From Acidobacteriaceae bacterium (GTDB lineage: Bacteria > Acidobacteriota > Terriglobia > Terriglobales > Acidobacteriaceae): a stretch of 64,000 nucleotides of DNA. How positions within the stretch are numbered: position 1 is the stretch's first letter; every line of letters starts with the position of its first letter. Under the pieces are notes generated by a model. It worked only from the letters and a program-made list of their open reading frames with translations, did no database searches and was not told the DNA's origin. Shown one piece after another: positions 16,550 to 25,690 of this stretch. The position numbers and the translations under genes were made by a program. Location: positions 1 through 64,000 of the forward strand of contig JASHOQ010000012.1 of the NCBI GenBank assembly GCA_030041045.1, read 5' to 3'.

Positions 16550-18520
16550 ATGCGCAGGCGATCCTTTATTAAAGGGGCTGTTACCGCAGTGGGAAGTGGT
16601 TTGATGGCGCCCCGACTCGGTGGAGCGGCCCGGCTAGTCGATGCTCCGGCAAGAAGCCTGCCCGATCCCGGCGAAGCTGCGGGAGGCGATTTGATTCCCG
16701 ACACACTTGACCTGGCCAGCCGTGGCGCACTCTCCATCAATGCTCTGACCGGTGCGGCCGACCCCCAGAGGAACTACGAGACCTACCTGAGCGGACATTT
16801 GGTTTTTCGGCCTGCCAACATGAGCAACCTGAACGGAATGTGCGCAGCGAAACCGGTGCATGCGCTACCCAACCTACGCGTCATGAGTGGAAGCAAGCAG
16901 AATGCGAACTTCGACGTGAGAATGCTTGAAGCTTGTACCAATGAGGTCGAGGATGACGGTCTCTGGTGGCTCAGTACGAAAGACCGCCCCTGGCGCGCCA
17001 AGAGCAGCGGAGAACCTGGTGGCACGGAAGGTGGCCGGGATATTTTTTGTGTGCTGGGGCAAAGCCGGTTGATGGTCGCGCTGATTGATTGCTACAGCAA
17101 ATATTTGAACGACCCCAAGTGTCTTGACCTCGCGGGCAAGATGTCCGATGGGATGGCGAAGATAGCCTTGAGGAATGACGACCTCGCCTGGTACCACTAT
17201 ATCCGCCATCGCTCTGGCTGGCCGGGAAGCTCTGACCCGAACGGAGATCCGGATCCCACGGGCGCAGGGGGCGGAGGCTTTATTTTTACGAATGGGCATC
17301 CGCTCCGCGCCTTCTCGCGATGGTATGCAGTGAGCGGAGACAAGAATGCTCTTGACATGGCACAACGTCTGACGCGGTTCCTTCTCCGGCCTGAGGTTTG
17401 GGGAAATGGCGAGGGGCCTACCACTGTTGACGCCACCACCCATGCGCTCTGGAAAGGGCATTTCCATTCTCACTCCATGGGCATGGCGGGATTGTTGGAG
17501 TATGCTGTGGCGACAAATGACGCCCGCGTGGCTCAGTTTGTGGTTGATTTTTACGCATACAGCCGCAATTTCGGGATATCCCGCATCGGCTGGTTCCCCT
17601 GCTTTGCGGGGCCCATGAGCGAAGTCCAGCAAAACTGCCTTAATTCTTGGGGCGCAAAGTCGGTGATGATGGAGGGATGCGACATTGGGGATATGACCTT
17701 TCTGGCCGCGCACCTGAGCAGCGCAGGGTTCGGCGATTATTGGGAAGATATTGATATGTGGACCCGCAATCAGCTGGTGGAGTATCAGATGATCAACCGG
17801 GACATACTGCAGGAGATCGTCGCCGGCAGCCCTGCTCACAAGATCGATCCTGAAACGGAGACTGACAACAACGTGATTGAAAGAAATGTCGGCGCATTCA
17901 TGTCCAGCGCCGATCCTACGGTGGGCGAACCTTGGTGGACCATGTGCTGCAATGCGAATTGCGCTTTCGGAGGGCTTTATTCGGCCTGGAAGTCGATTGT
18001 GCAGACTACCGGCGAGGTGAGCCGTGTGAACCTTCTGCTGAATCGCAACTCCACTGCCTTGGATGTGGCCAGTTATCTGCCATACGAAGGCAAGGTGATT
18101 CTAAGCAACAAGACCTCTCGTAAAATCTACGTTCGCGTTCCGCGGTGGGCAGATAAGAAAGTCGTGCGTGCCTGGGTGAATCAAGAAGAACTCACGCCGG
18201 TGTGGTTTGGCGACTACCTGGTAGCGGATCGTCTGCAAAGAGGCGACACGGTCATAGTTGAATTCCCGATGGTGGAGACGGTGGAGAAATACAGGGAGCT
18301 GACATCGGGGATCGAATACACTATCCGATTCAGGGGAAATACAGTGGTTGATATTTCTCCGCGATCCCTCGTCCCGCTAAGACCGAGGGGTGTATCGGAT
18401 GCTGGCTCCACCTTTGGATTTACCAAGGGATATCCACTTTATCAGCGAGACTTCTACAAACAACAAAAGAGCACTCCGATGAAGCAACGGCCACGCTATG
18501 TGCCCACCATGGAGCTTTAG
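16550..18520 (+). CDS. GH127-like (DUF1680 group) exported glycosidase, second intact copy
   Basis: A 656-residue paralogue of the protein at 12429-14411, with a Tat signal (MRRRSFIKGAVTAVGSG) and the shared opening block IPDTLDLASRGALSINALTG. The GH127 catalytic signature is kept: Glu-x-Cys in MMEGCDIGDMTF near residue 375 and Cys-Cys in WWTMCCNANCAFGG near residue 465. The spacing between the two motifs is about 40 residues shorter than in the other copy. The C-terminal beta-domain has SYLPYEGKVILSNKTSRK and YTIRFRGNTVVDISPRS. The start is well supported by AAGGAGG upstream. It leads the rightward operon. The two copies differ enough to suggest different linkages or acceptors (inference). 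Confidence 0.8.
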   Translation: MRRRSFIKGAVTAVGSGLMAPRLGGAARLVDAPARSLPDPGEAAGGDLIPDTLDLASRGALSINALTGAADPQRNYETYLSGHLVFRPANMSNLNGMCAAKPVHALPNLRVMSGSKQNANFDVRMLEACTNEVEDDGLWWLSTKDRPWRAKSSGEPGGTEGGRDIFCVLGQSRLMVALIDCYSKYLNDPKCLDLAGKMSDGMAKIALRNDDLAWYHYIRHRSGWPGSSDPNGDPDPTGAGGGGFIFTNGHPLRAFSRWYAVSGDKNALDMAQRLTRFLLRPEVWGNGEGPTTVDATTHALWKGHFHSHSMGMAGLLEYAVATNDARVAQFVVDFYAYSRNFGISRIGWFPCFAGPMSEVQQNCLNSWGAKSVMMEGCDIGDMTFLAAHLSSAGFGDYWEDIDMWTRNQLVEYQMINRDILQEIVAGSPAHKIDPETETDNNVIERNVGAFMSSADPTVGEPWWTMCCNANCAFGGLYSAWKSIVQTTGEVSRVNLLLNRNSTALDVASYLPYEGKVILSNKTSRKIYVRVPRWADKKVVRAWVNQEELTPVWFGDYLVADRLQRGDTVIVEFPMVETVEKYRELTSGIEYTIRFRGNTVVDISPRSLVPLRPRGVSDAGSTFGFTKGYPLYQRDFYKQQKSTPMKQRPRYVPTMEL

Positions 18521-18562
18521 CACCACCCCATTTCATAATCCAGCAGTTCCGGAGAACGCGAG

Positions 18563-19333
18563 ATGAGTCGGAGACCGCTGTGGGCATTCATGTTGACTTT
18601 GGCAGCCTTTGTCCTCACTTTGAGGGCCCAGGCTCAGCTGGTGGAGAAATTCAGTCCTCCGGAGGAGGATTGCTGCCCCCGCATTGATGCGCAGCGATTG
18701 GCCGATCACTTTCAGGATGTCAACCAACTCGGCTATTACCACGCCGCCAATGCATTGCTTCAGTCGCAACCGCTGGATCCGCACAGAGTGGTTTTTCTCG
18801 GAGACTCCATCACTGAGGGCTGGAAGATCGCCGATTCCTTTCCCGGCAAGCCCTATATCAACCGCGGCGTCAGCGGACAAACAACCTCGCAGATGCTCGT
18901 TCGGACTTTTCCGGATGTGATCGACTTGCATCCTGCGGTGGTTATCATCCTCGCTGGTACAAACGACATCGCAGCCAACAACGGACCCGAAACCATGGAG
19001 ATGGTGGAAGAGAACATTCAGGCCATCGCCGAGCTGGCACAAAAGCACGGAATCAAAGTGATCCTCTGCTCCATCCTCCCCGTCAGCAATTACACCGATC
19101 AGCCTCAGACACCTCGTCACCCTCCGGAACAGATTGTTGCGCTGAACAAATGGATTCGGGAGTTCGCAACTCGAACCGAGGCGCTCTACTGCGATTACTA
19201 CTCGGCATTGGTGGACCAAAGGGCTTACCTCAAAGACGGCTTGTCGGAAGATGGCCTGCATCCCAACTCCCGGGGCTATGCAATCATGGCACCGATTGCC
19301 CAAGCTGCGATCGACAAGGAATTGGCTCAATGA
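18563..19333 (+). CDS. Exported GDSL/SGNH family esterase
   Basis: A 256-residue protein with a Sec signal (cleavage near LRAQAQ) and an SGNH hydrolase domain. Block I is FLGDSITEGW (nucleophile Ser), block II is NRGVSGQTT, block III is ILAGTNDIA and block V is DGLHPNSRGY with the Asp and His. All four consensus blocks are intact, so it should be an active esterase. Its ORF ends in ATGA, overlapping the start of the CE2-like gene, so the two are translationally coupled. Related proteins act as acetylesterases on sugars; the substrate here is unknown. Confidence 0.9.
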   Translation: MSRRPLWAFMLTLAAFVLTLRAQAQLVEKFSPPEEDCCPRIDAQRLADHFQDVNQLGYYHAANALLQSQPLDPHRVVFLGDSITEGWKIADSFPGKPYINRGVSGQTTSQMLVRTFPDVIDLHPAVVIILAGTNDIAANNGPETMEMVEENIQAIAELAQKHGIKVILCSILPVSNYTDQPQTPRHPPEQIVALNKWIREFATRTEALYCDYYSALVDQRAYLKDGLSEDGLHPNSRGYAIMAPIAQAAIDKELAQ

Positions 19334-20436
19334 AACTGTGCCCCACTACAAAGCTTTGCTGTGTCTGTTGTGGAATATACTTGGCGACTTGCTTAGCTAT
19401 GCCTTCCATTGCGGCGCAAGGTGTAAGGGTTCCAGCCAACGATCCTGCAATTAGTTATTTGGGTCATTGGGGACCTATTCAACGCGGCGATGAGATACAC
19501 ATGGCGACGATCAACAGCAGCTCTCAAATCCGCTTGAACTTCGACGGAACGCAGGTCGCGGGTCTCTTTGATCTAACCGACATCGAATACCTGGAACAGA
19601 TCGACGTGAAGGTGGACGGGGGCGACTGGAATCTCTACACCGTCGATCAAACCCGCATTGAGTTCTATCCCCAGGGCCTTCCCCCAGGACTGCATCACCT
19701 GGAAATTGCTGTCAAAGCGATCGATGGTAATGGCGACCGCTGGCTTCCACCGCTGCGAAGCGCCATCGTTTTTTCGGGATTCGAGCTGGATTCGACTGCG
19801 AGAGTGGAGCCCCGGTCTTCCGACGGCCAAAAACCTTTGATCGAATTCCTTGGCGATTCGATTACTCAGGGTGAAGGCATTCTGCACAATGGCGGCCAAG
19901 TAATCAATAGCGACGCCCTGGCAACCTATGCGTGGCTCACTGGAGAAGCTCTAGGCGTGACTCATGTTCAGATCGCGTTTGGCGGATTGGGTGTAATACG
20001 CAGCGGCTCAGGAAATGTGCCACCCGCTCCGTTTTCATTCGCTTGGAATTTTGCCGGCTCGCCGGCAGATTTTTCAGTGGTTCCTGATTTCATCCTCATT
20101 AATCTGGGGACCAATGATCAATATTCCTCCGCTGAGTTCGTTCCAGCATATACGAAATTGTTGCGCGAGATTCGGCAACACTGTCCGGGAACTGTCATCT
20201 TTGCCATGAGACCCTTTCATGGCGAAAGCTTTCACGGTGATGACATTGCCAATATCGTGAAGACGATGAATGATCCGCGGGTTATCTATATCGACTCCAG
20301 CGGCTGGATGGATGCTGGCGACTTTACCGACGGGGCACATCCCAACGTGCCCGGATCTCTTAAAGCTGCGGCACATTTGCAGGAGGCTTTGCGACCTTAC
20401 ATCAGCCGCTGGAGGCCGATGGGGTTGTCGAATTAG
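19330..20436 (+). CDS. CE2-like SGNH carbohydrate esterase, intact copy
   Basis: A 368-residue exported protein with a cysteine-rich signal region, an N-terminal beta-sandwich (DPAISYLGHWGPIQRGD) and an SGNH domain: FLGDSITQGEG, FGGLGVI, INLGTND and DFTDGAHPN. This is the layout of carbohydrate esterase family 2 sugar deacetylases. The start ATG overlaps the preceding stop (ATGA), which is why I reject the longer frame beginning at 19150. It parallels the gene at 7908-8999 closely but retains the block III Asn that the latter lost, so it is the safer bet as the active enzyme of the pair. Confidence 0.88.
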   Translation: MKLCPTTKLCCVCCGIYLATCLAMPSIAAQGVRVPANDPAISYLGHWGPIQRGDEIHMATINSSSQIRLNFDGTQVAGLFDLTDIEYLEQIDVKVDGGDWNLYTVDQTRIEFYPQGLPPGLHHLEIAVKAIDGNGDRWLPPLRSAIVFSGFELDSTARVEPRSSDGQKPLIEFLGDSITQGEGILHNGGQVINSDALATYAWLTGEALGVTHVQIAFGGLGVIRSGSGNVPPAPFSFAWNFAGSPADFSVVPDFILINLGTNDQYSSAEFVPAYTKLLREIRQHCPGTVIFAMRPFHGESFHGDDIANIVKTMNDPRVIYIDSSGWMDAGDFTDGAHPNVPGSLKAAAHLQEALRPYISRWRPMGLSN

Positions 20437-20462
20437 GAATCTCATTAGGGGGTTGATCGCGG

Positions 20463-21461
20463 ATGATGGTGCAGGCACAGCGTTCAGGGGTTGCGTGTGC
20501 ATTCAGGAGAATGACATGCCGATTCCTGTTTTGGGTGCTGATCTTGGGGGGAAGAGGATCGGTGGAATTCGCACAGCAGCCAGGAATTTCGGCCCCAGAT
20601 AGGCCAATGGAAGCGATGGTTGCCGATGCGCAGACGTTTCCACTGTGGGACGGGCCCGCCCCGGGCGCGCTTGGCAATGATGAAGCCGACCGGCCGACCA
20701 TTACCTACTATGCGCCCGTCTATTCAACTCACACCGCGATCGTGGTGACCCCGGGAGGCGGGTATTCGTTTGTCGCTACCAACCATGAAGGAAGGCAAAT
20801 CGCCAATTGGCTGAACACGCTGGGGATTTCGGTATTTGTCGTCAAGTATCGGGTCGGTCCCCGCTATCACCATCCCATCGAATTAGGTGACGCGCAAAGA
20901 GCCATGCGATTCGTCCGCGCCCACGCCAGCGAATTGCGAATCGATCCGCAGCATATTGGCCTGATGGGTTTTTCAGCCGGCGGTCACCTCGCGGCGAGCG
21001 TAGCCACGCATTTTGACGCTGGCAATTCAACGGCTCCCGATCCCATCGACCGCGTAAGTTGCCGGCCTGACTTCCTGATTCTCGGCTACCCCGTGATTAC
21101 GCTCTTTCAGCCGTATGCGCATCATGGCTCGGTGACATCTCTGGTCGGGGATCATCCGACTCAGGAACTCTTGCAGGAGCTGTCGCCGGAATTACATGTA
21201 ACTTCGCAGACCCCACCGGCTTTCCTGGTCACTACATCCGAGGACAAGACCGTCCCACCCCAGAACACGATGGATTTTTACAATGCGCTGCGCAGGGCCG
21301 GCGTGCCCGCGGAGCTGCACATCTTCGAAAAGGGGGACCACGGATCTGGATTAACAGCCGGAGAGCCAATCCATGAAGTGTGGCGCCTTTTGTTGGAACA
21401 GTGGCTGCGCCAGCGCGGTCTGCTGGCAAGTTATGAATTGCCTCCGAACCCCGACCAATGA
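20463..21461 (+). CDS. Exported alpha/beta hydrolase, BD-FAE/acetylxylan-esterase-like
   Basis: A 332-residue alpha/beta hydrolase of the group containing acetyl-xylan and bifunctional feruloyl/acetyl esterases. It shows an oxyanion motif VVTPGGGYSF, a nucleophile elbow GLMGFSAGGHLAAS, an Asp in TTSEDKTVPP and a His in FEKGDHGSG. The N-terminus is basic then hydrophobic (FLFWVLILGG), consistent with export, although the exact start is unsure. A downstream ATG at 20514 sits directly on AGGAGA and so is a poor initiator. It is the fourth gene of the rightward operon and adds a third kind of esterase fold to it. Confidence 0.85.
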   Translation: MMVQAQRSGVACAFRRMTCRFLFWVLILGGRGSVEFAQQPGISAPDRPMEAMVADAQTFPLWDGPAPGALGNDEADRPTITYYAPVYSTHTAIVVTPGGGYSFVATNHEGRQIANWLNTLGISVFVVKYRVGPRYHHPIELGDAQRAMRFVRAHASELRIDPQHIGLMGFSAGGHLAASVATHFDAGNSTAPDPIDRVSCRPDFLILGYPVITLFQPYAHHGSVTSLVGDHPTQELLQELSPELHVTSQTPPAFLVTTSEDKTVPPQNTMDFYNALRRAGVPAELHIFEKGDHGSGLTAGEPIHEVWRLLLEQWLRQRGLLASYELPPNPDQ

Positions 21462-21536
21462 AGAGCGCTCGTTGTCGCTCCGCGGCGGAACATGGCAGCA
21501 ACGGGAATCAATCCAGGACGAATCAAGAGGGAAAGC

Positions 21537-23963
21537 ATGTGGCCAGAATCTCACCAAACAAGTAGATTTTCAAATGCGAGGGCGGCATTTTTGCTATCCG
21601 CGCTACTTATCGCTCCAAGTCTGACTGCGGGCCAATCCTATGATCGGATCGATGTTGGCGCTTTCGATCCCGCAGCCTGGAACGGGATCGTCTTCCTCGC
21701 GCAGGCTTTCCATCAACCCTCGGGCTTCGCGTTGCGCATAGGCTCGCAATCGGCGAAATCAGGAGGAAACTTTGTGGAAGGCATGGCCGTCGACAGCAAC
21801 ATTGGCGAAGTCGGCCCCCACGCTCCCGATAATTCTTACTGCCGGGTCTCCTGGAAGAATGCTCCACGCGCCGCACTCATCACCCTGGAGTGGTCGCGCA
21901 TAAACGACACGACGGTTGTGGGCCGTCTGTCAGCCAAAGCCGGATTTCGTCTCGTGCTGGAAACCTACTTCCCCGAACAAGGCGGTGGTGCCACCTCGGG
22001 ATCCTTCTCCGTTGACACGCAAGATCGCGCTATCTTGGGCGAACGATTCTTCAATCAGGTCTTTGGGTCCACGTCCCGGTTCGTGTTAATGGCAGATCGG
22101 CCGCTTGTTGGCAGTGGATACTACCAATCTCTGGAACATTTGGCCGAGAATATGCGCGGCACGCAAAGACTGGTGTCTTCTTTGGCCGACGAGCCGAATG
22201 GTGAGGCCGCAGGCCTCGAGATCGATGGCGGCGACTCTGAGGCCATCCATTTTGTCGCCGAGATTGGTTGGAATTCGGACACCATGATGTCCGATGCGAA
22301 ATCGCTCCTAACTGCGGGGAGAATCGACGCCATTCTCTCTGAGAAAGCTGCGGCATATGAATCCAGGAGACCCAAGATCACCGGCCTGTTTGCGGACACG
22401 CCCACGGCAATAGGAAATTCGATCTTTTGGAACACCCTTTACGCACCTTCAAGAGACCTGATTTTTCCCAGCGACAGCCGAATTGACGCCAACCAGTGGG
22501 GAGGCTGGATCGTGGGCGAGTGGGATTTCTTTACCACGTTTTTAACCAGTATCGAAGATCAAAAGGAAACCGAGGCCTATTTAAAGGCAATCCTCTTAAG
22601 TCAAACCGCGACCGGCATGATCCCCAACATGACATCTGCGACGGCCACCACGACCGACCGTTCGAATCCTCCCGTCGGGGCATTTACTGTATGGAAGGTC
22701 TATGAGCGATGGCATAACCGGGACTTCCTGGAGTGGGCTTATCCGCGGCTCAAGAAGTTCCACGAGTGGTGGTTTGCTGATCGTGGCGACGGCCAACCGT
22801 TCCGCGACGGTAATCGCGACGGCCTGCTCGAATGGGGCAGCGATCGTGGCTCCTCACCAACGGTGGGGGGGCGGGGCATGCTTCAGGCCGCCAAGTGGGA
22901 AAGCGGTATGGACGACAGCCCCATGTGGGATGACGCAACCTATGATGCCCATACGTACACGATGACCCAGGATGACGTGGGACTCAACTCCCTTTACGCT
23001 GCCGACGCCGAATGTCTCGCGAAGATTGCTGCCATTCTGGGTAAGGACGACGAGAGGCAGCTCTTTTCCGGGGAGTACGACCGCCTAAAACAACTGGTGC
23101 AAAGTAAATTGTGGAATCCCGCCGACGGAATCTACGAAAGCCGACTTTGGGACGGCAGCTTCTCGAAACGGCTTTCTCCCACAAATTTCTATCCAATGTT
23201 CGCCGGGATCGCTACTCCCCGACAAGCAGAGATCATGGTGAACCAACATCTGCTGAATCCCAACGAGTTCTGGGGAACGTACGTGATCCCCACAATTGCA
23301 CGCAATGACCGCTCTTTTGACGATCAATTCTATTGGCGCGGCAATATCTGGGGCGCGACCAATTATCTGGTCTATTTGGGCTTGAACCGCTATCACTTCG
23401 ATAAGGTCGCATTTGACGTTGCCCAGAAGAGCTATGACCTCTTTATGGACGATTGGAACAAGAACCAAAACTACGACGAGCAATATCGTGCCTCCGGCGG
23501 GAATGGAGGCGGCGAGACTCACTACATGTGGGCTGGTGTGCTCCTTCTTATGCCACTTGAGCAATATATGGATGCCGATTATTGGGACGGCTTGCGCTTC
23601 GGAGTGCTGGACCCCGCATCCACAGGCACTTTGCGCAATGTGACCTGGGAGGGGCACCGGTACGACATTTCCGTCGGTCCCAGCGAGACCAGTTTCTCTC
23701 GCGACGGGAAGCCGCGCTTTCAAGCCGACGGTGGGGTCGTTATACGGGATTACCGGGTCGCAGATTCGAGCCTTTCCTTCGAGGTCCACGCCTCAAAATC
23801 AACCCAGATCTCAATTGAGGAATTCGATTCAGGTACATTTATGCTCTTCATTGATGGGCATAACAGTGTTCGTGTTCCCGTGGAAAATGGCGCCCTAAAA
23901 CTTACGGTCCCTGACGGAGAACACAAGGTCGAACTGCAAAAGCAAGCACGCTCGGGGATTTAG
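21537..23963 (+). CDS. GH63-like (MGH1/YgjK type) exported glycosidase
   Basis: An 808-residue secreted protein: a signal peptide ending near LTAGQ, an N-terminal beta-rich domain of about 280 residues, then an (alpha/alpha)6 barrel typical of GH63 and mannosylglycerate-hydrolase-like enzymes. Catalytic acid region candidates are the Asp residues of ESGMDDSPMWDD and, near the end of the barrel, the Glu in GNGGGETHYMWAG. Aromatic sugar-binding stretches (FYWRGNIWGATNYL) are also typical. ATG 21537 is preferred because GAGGGAAAGC precedes it. GH63 relatives cleave alpha-glucosidic or alpha-mannosidic bonds by inversion; the actual linkage is unknown. It closes the rightward operon. Confidence 0.85.
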   Translation: MWPESHQTSRFSNARAAFLLSALLIAPSLTAGQSYDRIDVGAFDPAAWNGIVFLAQAFHQPSGFALRIGSQSAKSGGNFVEGMAVDSNIGEVGPHAPDNSYCRVSWKNAPRAALITLEWSRINDTTVVGRLSAKAGFRLVLETYFPEQGGGATSGSFSVDTQDRAILGERFFNQVFGSTSRFVLMADRPLVGSGYYQSLEHLAENMRGTQRLVSSLADEPNGEAAGLEIDGGDSEAIHFVAEIGWNSDTMMSDAKSLLTAGRIDAILSEKAAAYESRRPKITGLFADTPTAIGNSIFWNTLYAPSRDLIFPSDSRIDANQWGGWIVGEWDFFTTFLTSIEDQKETEAYLKAILLSQTATGMIPNMTSATATTTDRSNPPVGAFTVWKVYERWHNRDFLEWAYPRLKKFHEWWFADRGDGQPFRDGNRDGLLEWGSDRGSSPTVGGRGMLQAAKWESGMDDSPMWDDATYDAHTYTMTQDDVGLNSLYAADAECLAKIAAILGKDDERQLFSGEYDRLKQLVQSKLWNPADGIYESRLWDGSFSKRLSPTNFYPMFAGIATPRQAEIMVNQHLLNPNEFWGTYVIPTIARNDRSFDDQFYWRGNIWGATNYLVYLGLNRYHFDKVAFDVAQKSYDLFMDDWNKNQNYDEQYRASGGNGGGETHYMWAGVLLLMPLEQYMDADYWDGLRFGVLDPASTGTLRNVTWEGHRYDISVGPSETSFSRDGKPRFQADGGVVIRDYRVADSSLSFEVHASKSTQISIEEFDSGTFMLFIDGHNSVRVPVENGALKLTVPDGEHKVELQKQARSGI

Positions 23964-24051
23964 TTTTGAGCTCAAGGCGAACTCGCGGCTTGTTACCGTC
24001 ACACGGTCTTCGAACCCGGCTTTGATCTAGGGGAAGGACCCGCTGCGCACA

Positions 24052-24270
24052 ACTCCCCGACTTGATAGTCTGGCTCTCGCGACCTTGGCCATGGCTTGCA
24101 TGGCACCGGGGCAGCGATTGAGCTGCCCGCGAATCGGCGCTAGCGTCGGTCTTGGACAGTTCTTGAATGCGGCTGTGCGTGAACACGCGCCGTACCTGTA
24201 CAGTATCTTCACCAAAATCGAAATCGGCCCACTTGAGCGCCAGCGTCGCGTTGCTGATCAAGCCATGAAT
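24052..24270 (-). pseudogene. Tyrosine recombinase (integrase) fragment, frameshifted
   Basis: Reverse-strand frames contain LALKWADFDFGEDTVQVRR followed by FTHSRIQELSKTDAS, which is the typical stretch following the first active-site Arg of tyrosine integrases. It then shifts frame into AMQAMAKVARAR and back to QTIKSG. About 70 residues are recognisable; the catalytic Arg, His-x-x-Arg and Tyr boxes are absent. It fills most of the 313-bp space between the GH63-like gene and the MCE genes. The homology call comes from pattern memory and is moderately sure. Confidence 0.5.
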
Positions 24271-24276
24271 TCCGCT

Positions 24277-25686
24277 TTATTTATTCCTTTCGCCAATACT
24301 CACCAGGCTGACTCCATCAAAAGTGCTTTTGCCGGCGTTCGTGGGAGGCGTGCTGCCGGGCGCAACAATCGCGGTGTTTTTGGGCAGAAGATGGTAGCGC
24401 AGCTGGAGATAGGTTTGAACCAGAACTGCCCTTCTGCGGGACCGTATCAATTCAACCGATTCCGAACCTGAAGGATCGTAGCCTTCGATGATGAGCGGTT
24501 GACCATAGATTTCTTTGAACTGACCTATTGCGGCGTCAATACTATGCCTGCCCTGCGCAGATAGCACCTCCGAGCCATCTGCATTGGTAACAAAAAGCGA
24601 TGAGGCAGGAATCCATTGACGGTTTTTACGAAAATCCTTGAAGAGCTGTCCGGCGCGATATTGCTCGACCGGTAAATCATCAAGGTCGTCATATCCCCGG
24701 TGCTTGAAAAAACCTTTGAAGAGGAAGTTGTGCTTCAACGCTTCCGTATCGTCTGCCATGTTCCCAGTGGCCTGGTTGATATTGGTGAGGGACTGCTGCA
24801 GGTTAGTGCCTGCGTCTTCACCATATTGGTCCTGATCAAACGCGCTTTTGAGCGTGGTATCGATCTGTCGGCTTGTATCATTGAGGTATTGTGTAACGGA
24901 TGTAGCATTGCTAAGCGTAGCATCCATTTTGCCCACGAGCTGATGGGACTGAACATCTGCCAGGATGTTGTCGATCCGGGTGGAAGATCGATTGAGTGTC
25001 TGAGTCGTCTGGCGGACGTTGCTGAGAGACTGGCTTACGTCAGCAGCGGTCGCCTTATCTTCGAGTAACATGCCAACTGTGCCTTTTCCACTACGCACGT
25101 CAGTGACAACGCCATTTACATTATTTACAACGCCATTTACATTTCTGATCGTGCTGGTCGCTGTGTCAAGAGTGGTGTCCAGATGAGTGCGGAGGTCGTT
25201 TAAGTTGCCTTGCACTTCGTCGATCGTGGTGCTCGTCTGCTTCATGATGCCTTGCGCCTGTTCCAGAAGCTTTGACATTTCCAATTGCTCCTGGCTTTGA
25301 AGCGTGCTCCCCGCGGGGGCTTCGGAAGCGTGCTCGCTTCCATCGTGGATCACCAGGAATTTATCTCCGATGAGTCCTTCTGTCTCGACGGTCACTAGAG
25401 AATCTTCGCGGATCAGGCCGTGGAGTCGATCGTCCACATCCATCTTCAGCCGGAACTTCTGCCCGGGGCCCGAAGGGATCTGGATACTCTCGACTTCCCC
25501 CACAATCATGCCATCTACCGTTACCTGTGCGCCCTTGGCCAGACCCTCGACATTCTGGAAGTTGGCGTAGAAAACAACATGGTGAGAGAAGGCTTTGTGC
25601 TGATTGCCGATTAGAAACAGGCCCGCGCCAAAGAGCGCGAGCGCGCCTGTGGTTAAGATCCCCAACAGCAGATTCTGATTCTTCAT
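24277..25686 (-). CDS. MCE-domain lipid transport protein (MlaD-like) with C-terminal OmpA-like domain
   Basis: A 469-residue protein. Residues 1-30 are one membrane anchor, about 35-120 an MCE domain (FYANFQNVEGLAKGAQVTVDG then VGEVESIQIP), about 130-330 a long helical, Asn/Thr/Gln-rich stalk, and about 360-450 an OmpA-like domain. In the latter, GYDPSGSESVELIRSRRRAV carries an Asp and an Arg in the places that bind peptidoglycan in OmpA/MotB proteins. MCE proteins form rings that carry lipids between membranes. The start chosen is MKNQNLL, directly before the anchor and 4 nt after the ATPase stop. The OmpA-like tail could anchor the stalk to the wall (inference). Confidence 0.88.
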   Translation of the reverse strand: MKNQNLLLGILTTGALALFGAGLFLIGNQHKAFSHHVVFYANFQNVEGLAKGAQVTVDGMIVGEVESIQIPSGPGQKFRLKMDVDDRLHGLIREDSLVTVETEGLIGDKFLVIHDGSEHASEAPAGSTLQSQEQLEMSKLLEQAQGIMKQTSTTIDEVQGNLNDLRTHLDTTLDTATSTIRNVNGVVNNVNGVVTDVRSGKGTVGMLLEDKATAADVSQSLSNVRQTTQTLNRSSTRIDNILADVQSHQLVGKMDATLSNATSVTQYLNDTSRQIDTTLKSAFDQDQYGEDAGTNLQQSLTNINQATGNMADDTEALKHNFLFKGFFKHRGYDDLDDLPVEQYRAGQLFKDFRKNRQWIPASSLFVTNADGSEVLSAQGRHSIDAAIGQFKEIYGQPLIIEGYDPSGSESVELIRSRRRAVLVQTYLQLRYHLLPKNTAIVAPGSTPPTNAGKSTFDGVSLVSIGERNK

Positions 25687-25690
25687 AGGG

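Noticed and set aside
16874..17839. 321-residue reverse frame
   Set aside because: It is antisense to the GH127-like gene with its conserved zinc motifs.
19150..19329. N-terminal extension of the CE2-like protein
   Set aside because: It overlaps the coding end of the GDSL gene in another frame; the ATGA overlap and signal peptide support the start at 19330.
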